Shown here one piece after another: positions 43,299 to 52,369 of a DNA stretch of 64,000 nucleotides. The position numbers and the translations under genes are program-made. How positions within the stretch are numbered: position 1 is the stretch's first letter; every line of letters starts with the position of its first letter. The notes below the pieces were generated by a model, which was not told where the DNA came from, made no database searches, and worked only from the letters and a program-made list of their open reading frames with translations. Source of the DNA: Reichenbachiella ulvae (GTDB lineage Bacteria; Bacteroidota; Bacteroidia; Cytophagales; Cyclobacteriaceae); contig NZ_JAOYOD010000001.1 of NCBI RefSeq assembly GCF_025833875.1, positions 4,154,001 to 4,218,000 on the forward strand. Direction: 5' to 3'.

Positions 43299-45260
43299 CT
43301 ACCTGAAAGAGATGATACCAGGTTGTTCGATATCAAAATCTCTGAAGTTGAGTCGATTGGATGTGGAGAGCTGTATAGGTTCAGGTTGTGCATTGATTGG
43401 CGTATTGGGAAAGTAGGTGAGACGTACAGTCAGCGTCGAAACGGCCAGGTTATCATTACTGAAGCGGAGGCCTAATCCGAATCCCGAGTACATTTCGGTT
43501 TTAATCAGAGAATTCATATTGTTGCCCACAATTGATCCATCAAAAAATCCGAATACCGCCATCCTAAAACTGAGGGCATTGAAGGGAGTAAAAAACATGG
43601 TTTCAAATCTCATATTGGTTAAAGAGGTACCGCGGAGATAATAGCTGTTCAGCCCCCTGATTCCTATATCATTTTGCCCACGAATGAAAATATCCTCTGT
43701 AGGCCTTAGCAGATGAGAAAAGGAAAGGTTGATAAACTGTCGCCACCGAAATCGACCTATGGTCCTGAGGTTAGAGAAATAGTCCAGTCCCACATTGAAC
43801 ACACCATCCTCGAATCGCCTACCATCATGAAACGAGCCCAGTGAGACAATGCCATTGAGATAACCCAATTGTTTATTGTATCCCCCTTTGGCAAAATTGA
43901 ATCCGATATAGGCTCTATTTTCAAATTCTCGTTGCTCATAGCCAGTCACCATCCCAATCGCCGATCCGGTAGGGATATCTTCCGTTCTACCATAATTGAT
44001 GACAAACTTATCCTTATAGTAGTTTCTGGATGTTAACCCAAACTCTGTGAGGTACTGTCTACGATCATGATAGGCATAGTTGGTATCGATTCGGACTTCT
44101 GGCTTGTCTATGATATTGATATCGTCAAAAGAAGCGGTGACGGTGAAGTTCGCTTCCCCTTTAAAACCCAAAACATTTCGATGTAGATCCATCTGAAATG
44201 ATCGGCCTAACCAACATAAGAATCGTTCGGTGTTATAGTTAAACTGAGAGGTAATATCCGAAATTGGATCATAACTGTACTCCCCATATTTATAACTGCT
44301 AATTTCAAGACCTCCAGCATATTTGGTTTCTTGCGTTAGAAAGGCTCTGTTGATAATCAATCCTGCACCTGTTTTTCTAAAAAAGCTGGCCAGATCTATA
44401 TTCAAGTCTGTATACAAACCAAATATGTTGTTGACTCTGTAGAAAATTTCACTGCCTCCATCATTACCTGATATATAGTTATATTCTAGTTCGTGACCTA
44501 GTCCGGCCAGATTGGCTGTGCTGAGGCCAAATAGGGCTCGGTTGCCATTGTTGGGCCGGATGGATACGGCCCATGGAAATACGTCACGGCTTATCACGAT
44601 TACCTTGGCTGAGTCCAGTTGATGCTCTGGTGCTATGATGATTCTGGCATCTCGGATAAACCTGCGTGAACGAAGTAGACGTTCTGAATCAATCATTTCT
44701 TGAGGATCGATGTAATCCCCCTCCTTAAAGGTCAGGTTTCTCTTTATTACCCATCGTTGGGTACTTATATGCAGTTTATTGAAAGTTCCGGTAAAAATAT
44801 CGACATCATATTTGGTGGTGTCGTTGAAACTGGTGCCGAATACCGCCAGCCTTTTGTAGTGAACCGGAGAGGCAACATGGTCTTCGAAAGCCATGAAGCG
44901 CATTTCGCTGACCTCTTCATCTCTTACTTTATTTTCTTTGTTTGGGTCCACAAAGATGGCATCATAAACCATGCTGGCCATTTTGTTTCTGGACATTTTC
45001 ATTTCTAGCGAATCGTAAAAGGATTCTGATTTGCCCAGGCTTTCCTTTCTGACGTAGTAGTCCGTAGTATCGGCGATGGCGATGGTTGTATCTCTGGGGA
45101 TGTAATAAACGTCATCACCAAGGAAGAGAAATCTTTCTCCCTTGATCTGAATGCTATCTACTTTGACTGGGTCTAGTTGCTTTTCAATTTTCTGAGCCAG
45201 ACACAGGTTTACCTTAGCGAGGAATAAAAATATGGAAAGTAGAAATGCACTTCTATACAC
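43299..45260 (-). CDS. Omp85-like outer-membrane protein with POTRA-like segment
   Basis: A 653-aa exported protein. After a signal peptide (1-22) there is a charged region, then a POTRA-like segment ('RWVIKRNLTFKEGDYIDPQEMIDSERLLRSRRFIRDARII' in parts, about 167-207). A C-terminal barrel follows (about 230-653) with 'DIGIRGLNSYYLRG', like the BamA/TamA strand-ten region. It ends 'QPGIISFR'. It is not BamA itself because only one POTRA-like unit is seen. Role in outer-membrane insertion or transport is inferred. Confidence 0.75.
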   Translation of the reverse strand: MYRSAFLLSIFLFLAKVNLCLAQKIEKQLDPVKVDSIQIKGERFLFLGDDVYYIPRDTTIAIADTTDYYVRKESLGKSESFYDSLEMKMSRNKMASMVYDAIFVDPNKENKVRDEEVSEMRFMAFEDHVASPVHYKRLAVFGTSFNDTTKYDVDIFTGTFNKLHISTQRWVIKRNLTFKEGDYIDPQEMIDSERLLRSRRFIRDARIIIAPEHQLDSAKVIVISRDVFPWAVSIRPNNGNRALFGLSTANLAGLGHELEYNYISGNDGGSEIFYRVNNIFGLYTDLNIDLASFFRKTGAGLIINRAFLTQETKYAGGLEISSYKYGEYSYDPISDITSQFNYNTERFLCWLGRSFQMDLHRNVLGFKGEANFTVTASFDDINIIDKPEVRIDTNYAYHDRRQYLTEFGLTSRNYYKDKFVINYGRTEDIPTGSAIGMVTGYEQREFENRAYIGFNFAKGGYNKQLGYLNGIVSLGSFHDGRRFEDGVFNVGLDYFSNLRTIGRFRWRQFINLSFSHLLRPTEDIFIRGQNDIGIRGLNSYYLRGTSLTNMRFETMFFTPFNALSFRMAVFGFFDGSIVGNNMNSLIKTEMYSGFGLGLRFSNDNLAVSTLTVRLTYFPNTPINAQPEPIQLSTSNRLNFRDFDIEQPGIISFR

Positions 45261-45262
45261 GT

Positions 45263-45883
45263 TTATTCATCTTTTTCTAATCTAAACACCACTCCTCCGC
45301 TGAGTTCCGCATGTATGATAGGTATCCGGAATGAGGAACCACCACCACAACCGCCAGTACCACAATAAATACCTGCCCCATTGAATAATAATGGCATGAA
45401 TAATTTGGCTTGTGCTTTAAACCCTATTCGATCTGTTGGAAAGATTTTTATTCCTCCTCCTAGACCAATTGAGAACCTCATTTGGTTATTGAACTCATTG
45501 GATTGTGGGTTATAACTGGTAAGTCCCATTCCAAAAGACCCAAACGGTCTAATTAATTGATCGTATGCCATAGATTTTTCAACCCCCAAATGGAAGTGTT
45601 GAATCATCAAATCGAATTTGTGATAATTGATATTGGATCCATATTCGATGGTTTCAGTAACCGTAAATGTATTGTTATATAAGAATTGGATTTGAGTACC
45701 CAAGCCAGTGTCATAACCCAACGTCAATCCCCATACTGGTCCATTCTTTACATCTATTTCTCCATCATAAAATTTAGCTTTTCCGCTAAACATGTATCCC
45801 CCATATGCGGAACTTTCAAGTGCTTGTCCGTGGATTATTGTAGTAGTAATTACTAATAGTAAAGCAATAAGGTAGGTCTTCAT
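45263..45883 (-). CDS. Predicted outer-membrane beta-barrel protein
   Basis: A 206-aa exported protein, signal peptide 1-19 (ending IHGQA). Repeated amphipathic strands with Gly and aromatic residues and a Gly/Cys patch 'YCGTGGCGGGSS' (about 170-181) suggest a small barrel with a loop disulfide. It lies 2 bp upstream of the Omp85-like gene, so the two are an operon and may work together. Confidence 0.7.
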   Translation of the reverse strand: MKTYLIALLLVITTTIIHGQALESSAYGGYMFSGKAKFYDGEIDVKNGPVWGLTLGYDTGLGTQIQFLYNNTFTVTETIEYGSNINYHKFDLMIQHFHLGVEKSMAYDQLIRPFGSFGMGLTSYNPQSNEFNNQMRFSIGLGGGIKIFPTDRIGFKAQAKLFMPLLFNGAGIYCGTGGCGGGSSFRIPIIHAELSGGVVFRLEKDE

Positions 45884-46062
45884 CTTGCATTGATTTTGTT
45901 TGATATAAACTTACAAAAAGTTTGATCATAATCTAATCTGACAAGGTTTCTCTTTTTGTTAAGGTTACTATTTGGCAAATCTTAACAATGCTCAGACAAG
46001 ATTGTTAATAATCACCTTCATTGATTAAATTGATCTTGATTTATCTACCTTTTAATTTTACA

Positions 46063-47292
46063 ATGCATAAGTGCGGAAGACTTCTACTTTTATTGGCTTG
46101 TTTAATTAGCGCACCATCATGGGGTCAAAACATTCCAACTATTAAGTCAAAAGACAGTAAAAGCGAATTGACCATTGTTCCTCTTCCGGCGATCGCTTAC
46201 AACCCGACTAGTGGTTTGTTATTTGGTCTCGCGCCCAGTGCCAGCTGGTATATGGGAGAAAAATCCAATACAAGAATTTCTAGTGCTCTGGGTTCCTTGA
46301 TATATACCACCAAGAATCAATGGATTCTGACAGCAAAAAGTAATGTCTTTTTAGATGGTGATTCCTGGAACTTGCTGGGAGATTGGCGATTTTTTATTAC
46401 CTCACAACCCACCTATGGTCTGGGTACTGGCCCGCAATCAGGAAAACCCATAGGTACAGGAATAGAATATGAGGATGGGCTTTTTAGTAAACCTATATCC
46501 GATGCTCAGATGATGGAGTTCAATTTTTTCAGGTTTCATGAGACGCTACTAAAAAGAATACAAGATTCTTATTTCTATACTGGATTAGGGTATCACTTTG
46601 ATAATCATAATAGGATAGAAGATAACCTTTTGGATGTAGGAGCCAATCCTCCACTTTACACCAGTCATTATTCTTATAATTCCGTTAAAGGTATTTCTAC
46701 AGAAAATTACAGCCTTTCAGGTTTTTCGGTCAACGCACTTTATGACAGTCGAGACAATGCTATCAATCCTTACAGTGGACGCTATGCATTTGCTAATATT
46801 CGGGCCAATTATGAATGGTTAGGCAGTGCCAAAAATTCTTCTCTGCTATGGTTAGAGTATAGAGATTATTTCAGTTTGAATAAGAATAGACCCAGGCACA
46901 TGATCGCAGTTTGGACCTATGGCTGGTTCGTAACGTCGGGCGATGTGCCCTACATGAATTTGCCTGCTCTGGGCTGGGATCAGTTCGGTAGGTCTGGCAG
47001 AGCATATACCCAAGGTAGATTTAGGGGTGAAGATATTGTGTATGCCGAGGTGGAATACCGTGTGCCCTTGCAAAGGGATAAAGAGCGTTTTGGTGCAGTT
47101 GCATTCGTTAATACCACCTCCGCGAGTAATCGACTAGGAAATATTGACTTGTTTGACTATTTGGATGTGGGTTATGGTGTAGGCTTCAGGTTTATGATTA
47201 GCGAAGCGTCAAGGTCTAATCTCAACATTGATTTTGCTTTTGGTGAGTATGGAGCTACAGGTTTTTATTTTGGAATCAACGAGGTGTTTTAA
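46063..47292 (+). CDS. Omp85-like barrel protein without POTRA domains
   Basis: A 409-aa exported protein from the ATG at 46063 with a signal peptide ending SWGQ. Immediately after it the barrel begins ('PLPAIAYNPTSGLLFG'). The 'NALYDSRDNAINPYSGRYAFANI' stretch (read in parts) and 'FGRSGRAYTQGRFRGED' match the bacterial surface antigen (Omp85) domain, and the end 'GFYFGINEVF' fits a final strand. It has no POTRA, a form common in Bacteroidota and of unknown role. The next gene starts 2 bp later. Confidence 0.75.
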   Translation: MHKCGRLLLLLACLISAPSWGQNIPTIKSKDSKSELTIVPLPAIAYNPTSGLLFGLAPSASWYMGEKSNTRISSALGSLIYTTKNQWILTAKSNVFLDGDSWNLLGDWRFFITSQPTYGLGTGPQSGKPIGTGIEYEDGLFSKPISDAQMMEFNFFRFHETLLKRIQDSYFYTGLGYHFDNHNRIEDNLLDVGANPPLYTSHYSYNSVKGISTENYSLSGFSVNALYDSRDNAINPYSGRYAFANIRANYEWLGSAKNSSLLWLEYRDYFSLNKNRPRHMIAVWTYGWFVTSGDVPYMNLPALGWDQFGRSGRAYTQGRFRGEDIVYAEVEYRVPLQRDKERFGAVAFVNTTSASNRLGNIDLFDYLDVGYGVGFRFMISEASRSNLNIDFAFGEYGATGFYFGINEVF

Positions 47293-47294
47293 TT

Positions 47295-48143
47295 ATGTAT
47301 AAAATATTTTTCATCACCCTTTTATCAATAGTCAGTTTGAATTCAGTGGCTCAAAAAATCTTGGAACCTTCAAAAATATATGGAGCGGGCGAATGGGTGA
47401 TAGTGCCAGAGCATGGTTTGGAATTGAAGATTCCCGAAAACTGGAATGGTTATTTGGCAAGAGGAACCGGAATATTCAGGTTGGATTGTGACACTACGGA
47501 GGCCTCAGTATTATACTTCGTACATCAGCAGAGCGAATCGCAAATCAAAAGCAATTGGGCCAAGGGTTTTGAGCTAGCAAGTGGCTTGGAAGTAAAACTA
47601 TCCGATTCGGTCGTTACGACTGAAAGTGGAATGCACGCAAGAGTACACAGTACAGGTTCGGTGAAATCCAGAGGATACCTGCTGGCTAAGTGCGGCAATT
47701 TTGGAAATTGCATCACAGCTCTGATGTTTACGCCAGCTGCTTATTTTAAATCATTTGTGAACAGACAGATGGCTTTCCTGGACGCTCTTGCTTTTAGAGA
47801 ACCTATTGAGCGAAAGGAAGTTTTTGACTGGAGAAAAAACCTGACTGGCAAAATGATCTTCACTTACGAAAGGCAGGGAAGTTCTACACTGGAGGATAAG
47901 ATATGGCTGGATTATAATTGCTCTTTTAAGAGCAAATCGGACAGGACCGGCATTTTTAAAGGGACGGCAGGCAAATACAAAGGAAAGAAGAAAGGTATCT
48001 ACACCATCAAAAATGAAACCTCCGAGCAACCTGCTCAGTTGATTCTGGACTTTGACAAGTTGCCATCAATCACCTTCACATTGGAAATCAGAGATCACAA
48101 GTACTATATCAACGATCGACCCTTCTTTTACTCAGAGATGTAA
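47295..48143 (+). CDS. Exported hypothetical protein
   Basis: A 282-aa protein with a signal peptide (1-19, ending VAQ). Two regions are visible: an N-terminal part with alternating beta strands (about 30-170, including a Cys pair 'CGNFGNC') and a basic Lys/Gly-rich C-terminal part (about 210-282). No family is recognised. It starts 2 bp after the Omp85-like barrel gene, so a shared role in the envelope is plausible. Confidence 0.6.
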   Translation: MYKIFFITLLSIVSLNSVAQKILEPSKIYGAGEWVIVPEHGLELKIPENWNGYLARGTGIFRLDCDTTEASVLYFVHQQSESQIKSNWAKGFELASGLEVKLSDSVVTTESGMHARVHSTGSVKSRGYLLAKCGNFGNCITALMFTPAAYFKSFVNRQMAFLDALAFREPIERKEVFDWRKNLTGKMIFTYERQGSSTLEDKIWLDYNCSFKSKSDRTGIFKGTAGKYKGKKKGIYTIKNETSEQPAQLILDFDKLPSITFTLEIRDHKYYINDRPFFYSEM

Positions 48144-48298
48144 AGTATCTGTTTTATGTCTCAACTGATTTGATGCATTTATAGTAAGAGGCCCAATTTT
48201 CAGAATAATTGATAAAAATATGCGATATAGCAGGCGTAATATGCAAAAGAATCAGTAAATGCTTGCGTATATTGCAATTGGACTGAAATGCAGCAAAC

Positions 48299-50833
48299 AT
48301 GACCGATAATTTGCCATTTCCTTTGGATCGGCTTAGCCTGAGGGGAAAAGAAGTAATCTGTAAAAAAGGCGATATCCTTAAAAAACAATTCAGCAGAGTG
48401 GATAAATTCTACATCCTGCTGGAGGGTACCGTACATTTTGACCAAAGCCTCCATAGCAATGACAAAGAATTGCTGGCAGGAATGAGTCAATCCCTCTATG
48501 CGCCTATCGGTATGGATGCTTTCATTGCGCCCTATAGAAATGAAACTACTGCAAGAGTGGCGTCTGATGAAGCTCGATTGATTGAGTGGGAAACGGCTGT
48601 ATTGCAGGCTGCTCTCGATGAAGATATCCAATTGGCAATTGCCTTCTTCACCTTTCTCAACAATCACTCACACAAATTTGTAGAAGATACTTCCGAACTT
48701 TTCGCTAATACCTCGGCTGCCTTGCAGTCATTGGAGACGGAGACTTCATCTGATGGATATCTGGCTCATATGGAGCGAGATGAAATCGATAAGGTGATTC
48801 TATTGCTGCAGTCTCCCTTTTTCGAAGAGTTCGACGAAAAGGATCTGGCTGTACTCGCACAGTCCATGCAGCGTAGAGAATATCTCGTGGGAGAAGTAGT
48901 CATCAAGCAGGATGAAGACAAAAAGGGAATTTTTCTACTGGAGTCTGGCGAAGTGCAGTACTCTCGTAAGAATTTCAGTTTAGAAACCAATAAGACTTAT
49001 AAGGTTCCATTTAGAGCAATATCTACGCCGGGCTATCTGATCAGTTCATCTAGTTTGCTGGGCATCAAGAGTGCCATGACTTCTCATGTCACTAAAGAAG
49101 CGGTGATCCTTTATATTCCAGAAGACAATCTGGAAAAGCACTGTAAAGAGAACCCGCAGTTTGCTCTTAGTTTTCAAAAGCGAATTCTTTGGTTGATCAA
49201 TAACCAATTGCGAGCGGTTCGGACGCGCTTGATCGCTACGCAGTTCAATGAGGAACTACTGGTAGCCAGTACGTTGATCAATAGCAACAGCACGAAATTA
49301 ACTGTGCACTCTCCGTTGCATGCCGTACCGGTATTGTTAGAAAATAAACTGACCATACCTAAGGCAATAGAGCTCCTGCACGAAACGGAATTGAAAGGCA
49401 TCGGGCCGGAAAAGAATCTGGCTTCCCTTTGTTTGGACAACTTGCATCAGACGCAGAAAGAATCGAATTTTTATCGGGCGCTTCAGGATATCTACAGCAG
49501 TGTGGCAGAGAGCCCGGATGACAAACCTACCGAGGAGATTCAGTTGGATTGTATCAAAGCGAGCCGACAGGCTTTCTCTATTCCATCAATTTATATCAGA
49601 GGCCTGGAGAATATGCCTACTGAGCCAGGTTGTATTTTTATATACAATCACTTGCTCAATGAGCCCTATTATACCTTGCCTAACCAGTTTCAGATCACAC
49701 TGGATTCGCACTATCTGAGCGCCCTGGTCTATGAAACTTACGGTCAGCATGCCCAGCGGGTAGTGAGAATAGGTAAGTCGGAGGAATATGCCCATGAAAA
49801 CTACTATAGTAAGTTGGGTTTCATCAGCGTACACACCGCAGACTCGGATGCTTTGATAGAAACGAAGGAACAGAAGAAAATACGTCACAATAAGTTCTAT
49901 CAGGAAATCAAGCAAACGCTGGATGCGGGTAAAAATATCATTATCAGTCCAGAAGGTAGCTCTCATCCTACGGAGCACTCGCCTAGCCATTTCAAATCAG
50001 GAATCTTCAGAGTAATCCAGAAATTGGACAAGGAGCCGAAAATCGTTCCTATAGTAATGGCCAATTTTGACAAGCGCATTACTGCGTACAAGTTTGCCTG
50101 TGAGATTCAGGAGCCATTTTATCTAAGTGAAAAGATGAAGGAATATGGCAAGGATGACATCAAGGAATTCCTAATGGAATATCAAGATCGATTTAAAAGT
50201 AATACAAGAAGTTTGACACAACAGATAGCGAACGAAACAAGCGTACAATTTTTATTCGAAGATGAGATCGATGCATTGATTGCTCGATTGGATAGTAAAC
50301 AGCAAAATGAACATGTGGCCTTTTTTGGTAGTAGTACCATTAGGCTTTGGGATACATTAGAATCAGATCTGGCTGACAAAAAAGCTCTAAATCTGGGCTT
50401 TGGTGGCTCTTCATACCAGTGGTGTCTTTTCTATTTTGACAGACTCTTCGAAAACTTCTATCCAAAGTCCTATGTGCTATATGGTGGAGACAATGATCTG
50501 AGCAACGGTCAGTCACCGGAAGATGTGCTGATGAATTTTTCTTTGTTAGTCGAAAAAATCAAGCAACATAGTCCAGGTGCAAGTGTGACGGTGATCTCCG
50601 TTAAACCTAGCCCAAGTCGAGAATATCTGCTGAATAAGATCATAGCAACCAACGAGCTGCTAAAAGAATACGTGGATGAAAATGAATTCATGCATTGGAT
50701 AGAAATCTATTCGCATATGCTTACTGCAGATGGCAGGCCGAGAACGGATCTTTTCGTGGATGATATGCTGCACCTAAATCCTAAGGGATATAAGATATGG
50801 AAAGGGCTAGTGAGAGATCAGTTGAAGGACTAA
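48299..50833 (+). CDS. Four-domain fusion: two cNMP-binding-like domains, PlsC-type acyltransferase, SGNH hydrolase
   Basis: An 844-aa protein without signal peptide. Residues about 8-130 and 165-300 look like cyclic-nucleotide-binding (Crp-type) beta-barrels ('ILLEGTVHF', 'GIFLLESGEVQYSR'). Residues about 405-640 look like a 1-acylglycerol-3-phosphate-type acyltransferase: Asn450-His451 in 'YNHLLNEP' replaces the usual NHx4D (Asp is not evident), and Pro551-Glu552-Gly553 is in 'ISPEGSSHP'. Residues about 670-844 are an SGNH/GDSL hydrolase: GSS (677-679), Gly702 in 'GFGGSS', Asn732 in 'YGGDND', and Asp821/822 and His825 in 'DDMLHL'. The domain calls come from motifs seen by eye. The combination suggests ligand-controlled acyl transfer or hydrolysis on lipids or glycans. 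It has its own leader, and its stop overlaps that of the convergent M48 gene. Confidence 0.8.
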   Translation: MTDNLPFPLDRLSLRGKEVICKKGDILKKQFSRVDKFYILLEGTVHFDQSLHSNDKELLAGMSQSLYAPIGMDAFIAPYRNETTARVASDEARLIEWETAVLQAALDEDIQLAIAFFTFLNNHSHKFVEDTSELFANTSAALQSLETETSSDGYLAHMERDEIDKVILLLQSPFFEEFDEKDLAVLAQSMQRREYLVGEVVIKQDEDKKGIFLLESGEVQYSRKNFSLETNKTYKVPFRAISTPGYLISSSSLLGIKSAMTSHVTKEAVILYIPEDNLEKHCKENPQFALSFQKRILWLINNQLRAVRTRLIATQFNEELLVASTLINSNSTKLTVHSPLHAVPVLLENKLTIPKAIELLHETELKGIGPEKNLASLCLDNLHQTQKESNFYRALQDIYSSVAESPDDKPTEEIQLDCIKASRQAFSIPSIYIRGLENMPTEPGCIFIYNHLLNEPYYTLPNQFQITLDSHYLSALVYETYGQHAQRVVRIGKSEEYAHENYYSKLGFISVHTADSDALIETKEQKKIRHNKFYQEIKQTLDAGKNIIISPEGSSHPTEHSPSHFKSGIFRVIQKLDKEPKIVPIVMANFDKRITAYKFACEIQEPFYLSEKMKEYGKDDIKEFLMEYQDRFKSNTRSLTQQIANETSVQFLFEDEIDALIARLDSKQQNEHVAFFGSSTIRLWDTLESDLADKKALNLGFGGSSYQWCLFYFDRLFENFYPKSYVLYGGDNDLSNGQSPEDVLMNFSLLVEKIKQHSPGASVTVISVKPSPSREYLLNKIIATNELLKEYVDENEFMHWIEIYSHMLTADGRPRTDLFVDDMLHLNPKGYKIWKGLVRDQLKD

Positions 50834-52251
50834 TCAAAATAGCCGACAGATTTCACTACTTTGATGCTCTTGTCTTTGATAGTTGACTTTTCTGATTCTA
50901 CTCCATTTAGGGAATAAAGCTTTTCCAAATCGATCTGGTTGCCACTTCGTTTGGCCAGGTCCTTTAGGTTTTCTTCATCCTTAGCTGCCAATATGGAAAT
51001 CACTTTTTTGTTTACTAGACTTTTCTCTTTTTCTGTCAACTGGTGAAGCGAGAGGGCTGTTGATTTTACTTCTTCTTTGAAGTCCTCAGGATGAATTCCT
51101 ATGATTTTATATACCTGATCATTCATGGCGATCCATAGATAATAACTAAAGGTTCTTTCCCCTTTATAGTCTTCGATCGTAGATACCATAAAGGCTGAAT
51201 GTTGATTGACTTTTATTTCCTCTCCTTTTACGGCAGAGATTCGACTGTTGGATTTGACACGTTCTAAGTAGCGAACTCCATACTCTTCGGGTGTGGATGT
51301 GGTATCCTCTATTGTTAGAAACAAGTAGGATTCTTTTTCCTGATCTTTGGCTCCAACTGCATTGTATTGATTGAGATACTCGTAGTTGGCGGGAAAAACA
51401 ATGCTAAAATCAATGGTAGGATGTAAGAATAAGCTATCGACAAATAGGCCCTTATCTGGATTTTCGTCAAAAGTCAACCCCTCCAAAAGAGGCAATATGG
51501 GCTGTTTATGCATTTCATTTTGGCTCCAATCCAAAGCATCTACTATGTGAGACAGGTCACGAACTCGATCGGGTGTATAAGGATGCGAGCTGAAATAATC
51601 TTTCTTTTCTTCCTCCTCAGTTCGAAGAGACTCCCACTCGCTAATTCGTGCCAGAATAGGGCTAAGTGCATTGGGATCAAAACCAGCTCGTGCTGCCAGT
51701 CTAGCTCCTAGTTGATCGGCTTCTGATTCGTGTTTTCTGCTGTACTTAGAGACAAAAAAGCTAGAGCCAATGGCTATAGGTGCATTGATTATTCGACCGA
51801 CTTGTTCTCCTGCAACAGCACCAATCACCATTCCCGGAATCTGAAGTAGGGCAGGAATCATTTTTCTTTTCATCTGTCGAATGGAGTGTCTTTTTTGGAC
51901 GTGTATAATTTCGTGACTGATCACGCAAGCGAGTTCGTCCACATTGTTGACCAAAGCCAGCAAACCGCGGGTCACATACACATAGCCCCCTGGCAGAGCG
52001 AAAGCATTCGGAATGGGATCGTCCAATATTTTGAATTGGTATTGGAAGGGATTGCTGTGTAGATGGTCAGTCAACCTTTCCCCAATTTCATCTAGATAGG
52101 CATTGAGTTTTTCATCTTCATAGACACCCAGCATCAATTCTACTTCGGCAGATCCTCTTTTGCCCAAATCCTGATCATAGCTGGTAGGCTGGGCATAAGT
52201 GACCTGTATGCCTAACCATGCGATAAATATCAAATAACTAATTCTGGGCAT
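50830..52251 (-). CDS. M48-family metalloprotease, exported
   Basis: A 473-aa protein from the ATG at 52251, with a signal peptide (1-21). Zinc motif HEIIH is at 113-117, with the third ligand in 'HESEADQLGARLAA'. It resembles BepA/YfgC-type periplasmic proteases that maintain outer-membrane proteins, without TPR repeats at the C-terminus; instead a 'LysM-like' ending (about 420-473) is suggested by 'LAKRSGNQIDLEKLYSLNG'. A longer frame to 52353 adds 34 residues that would hide the signal peptide. Confidence 0.88.
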   Translation of the reverse strand: MPRISYLIFIAWLGIQVTYAQPTSYDQDLGKRGSAEVELMLGVYEDEKLNAYLDEIGERLTDHLHSNPFQYQFKILDDPIPNAFALPGGYVYVTRGLLALVNNVDELACVISHEIIHVQKRHSIRQMKRKMIPALLQIPGMVIGAVAGEQVGRIINAPIAIGSSFFVSKYSRKHESEADQLGARLAARAGFDPNALSPILARISEWESLRTEEEEKKDYFSSHPYTPDRVRDLSHIVDALDWSQNEMHKQPILPLLEGLTFDENPDKGLFVDSLFLHPTIDFSIVFPANYEYLNQYNAVGAKDQEKESYLFLTIEDTTSTPEEYGVRYLERVKSNSRISAVKGEEIKVNQHSAFMVSTIEDYKGERTFSYYLWIAMNDQVYKIIGIHPEDFKEEVKSTALSLHQLTEKEKSLVNKKVISILAAKDEENLKDLAKRSGNQIDLEKLYSLNGVESEKSTIKDKSIKVVKSVGYFD

Positions 52252-52369
52252 GCCATTAATTTCAGAATGATGAAATACTAAGTGTACTGGTCTCAATATA
52301 TCAAAAATCCGGCCATTATCCTTCTTCAAATTGTCTCTACCTGCCTTAACCAATTAGGATTTTAGATAA

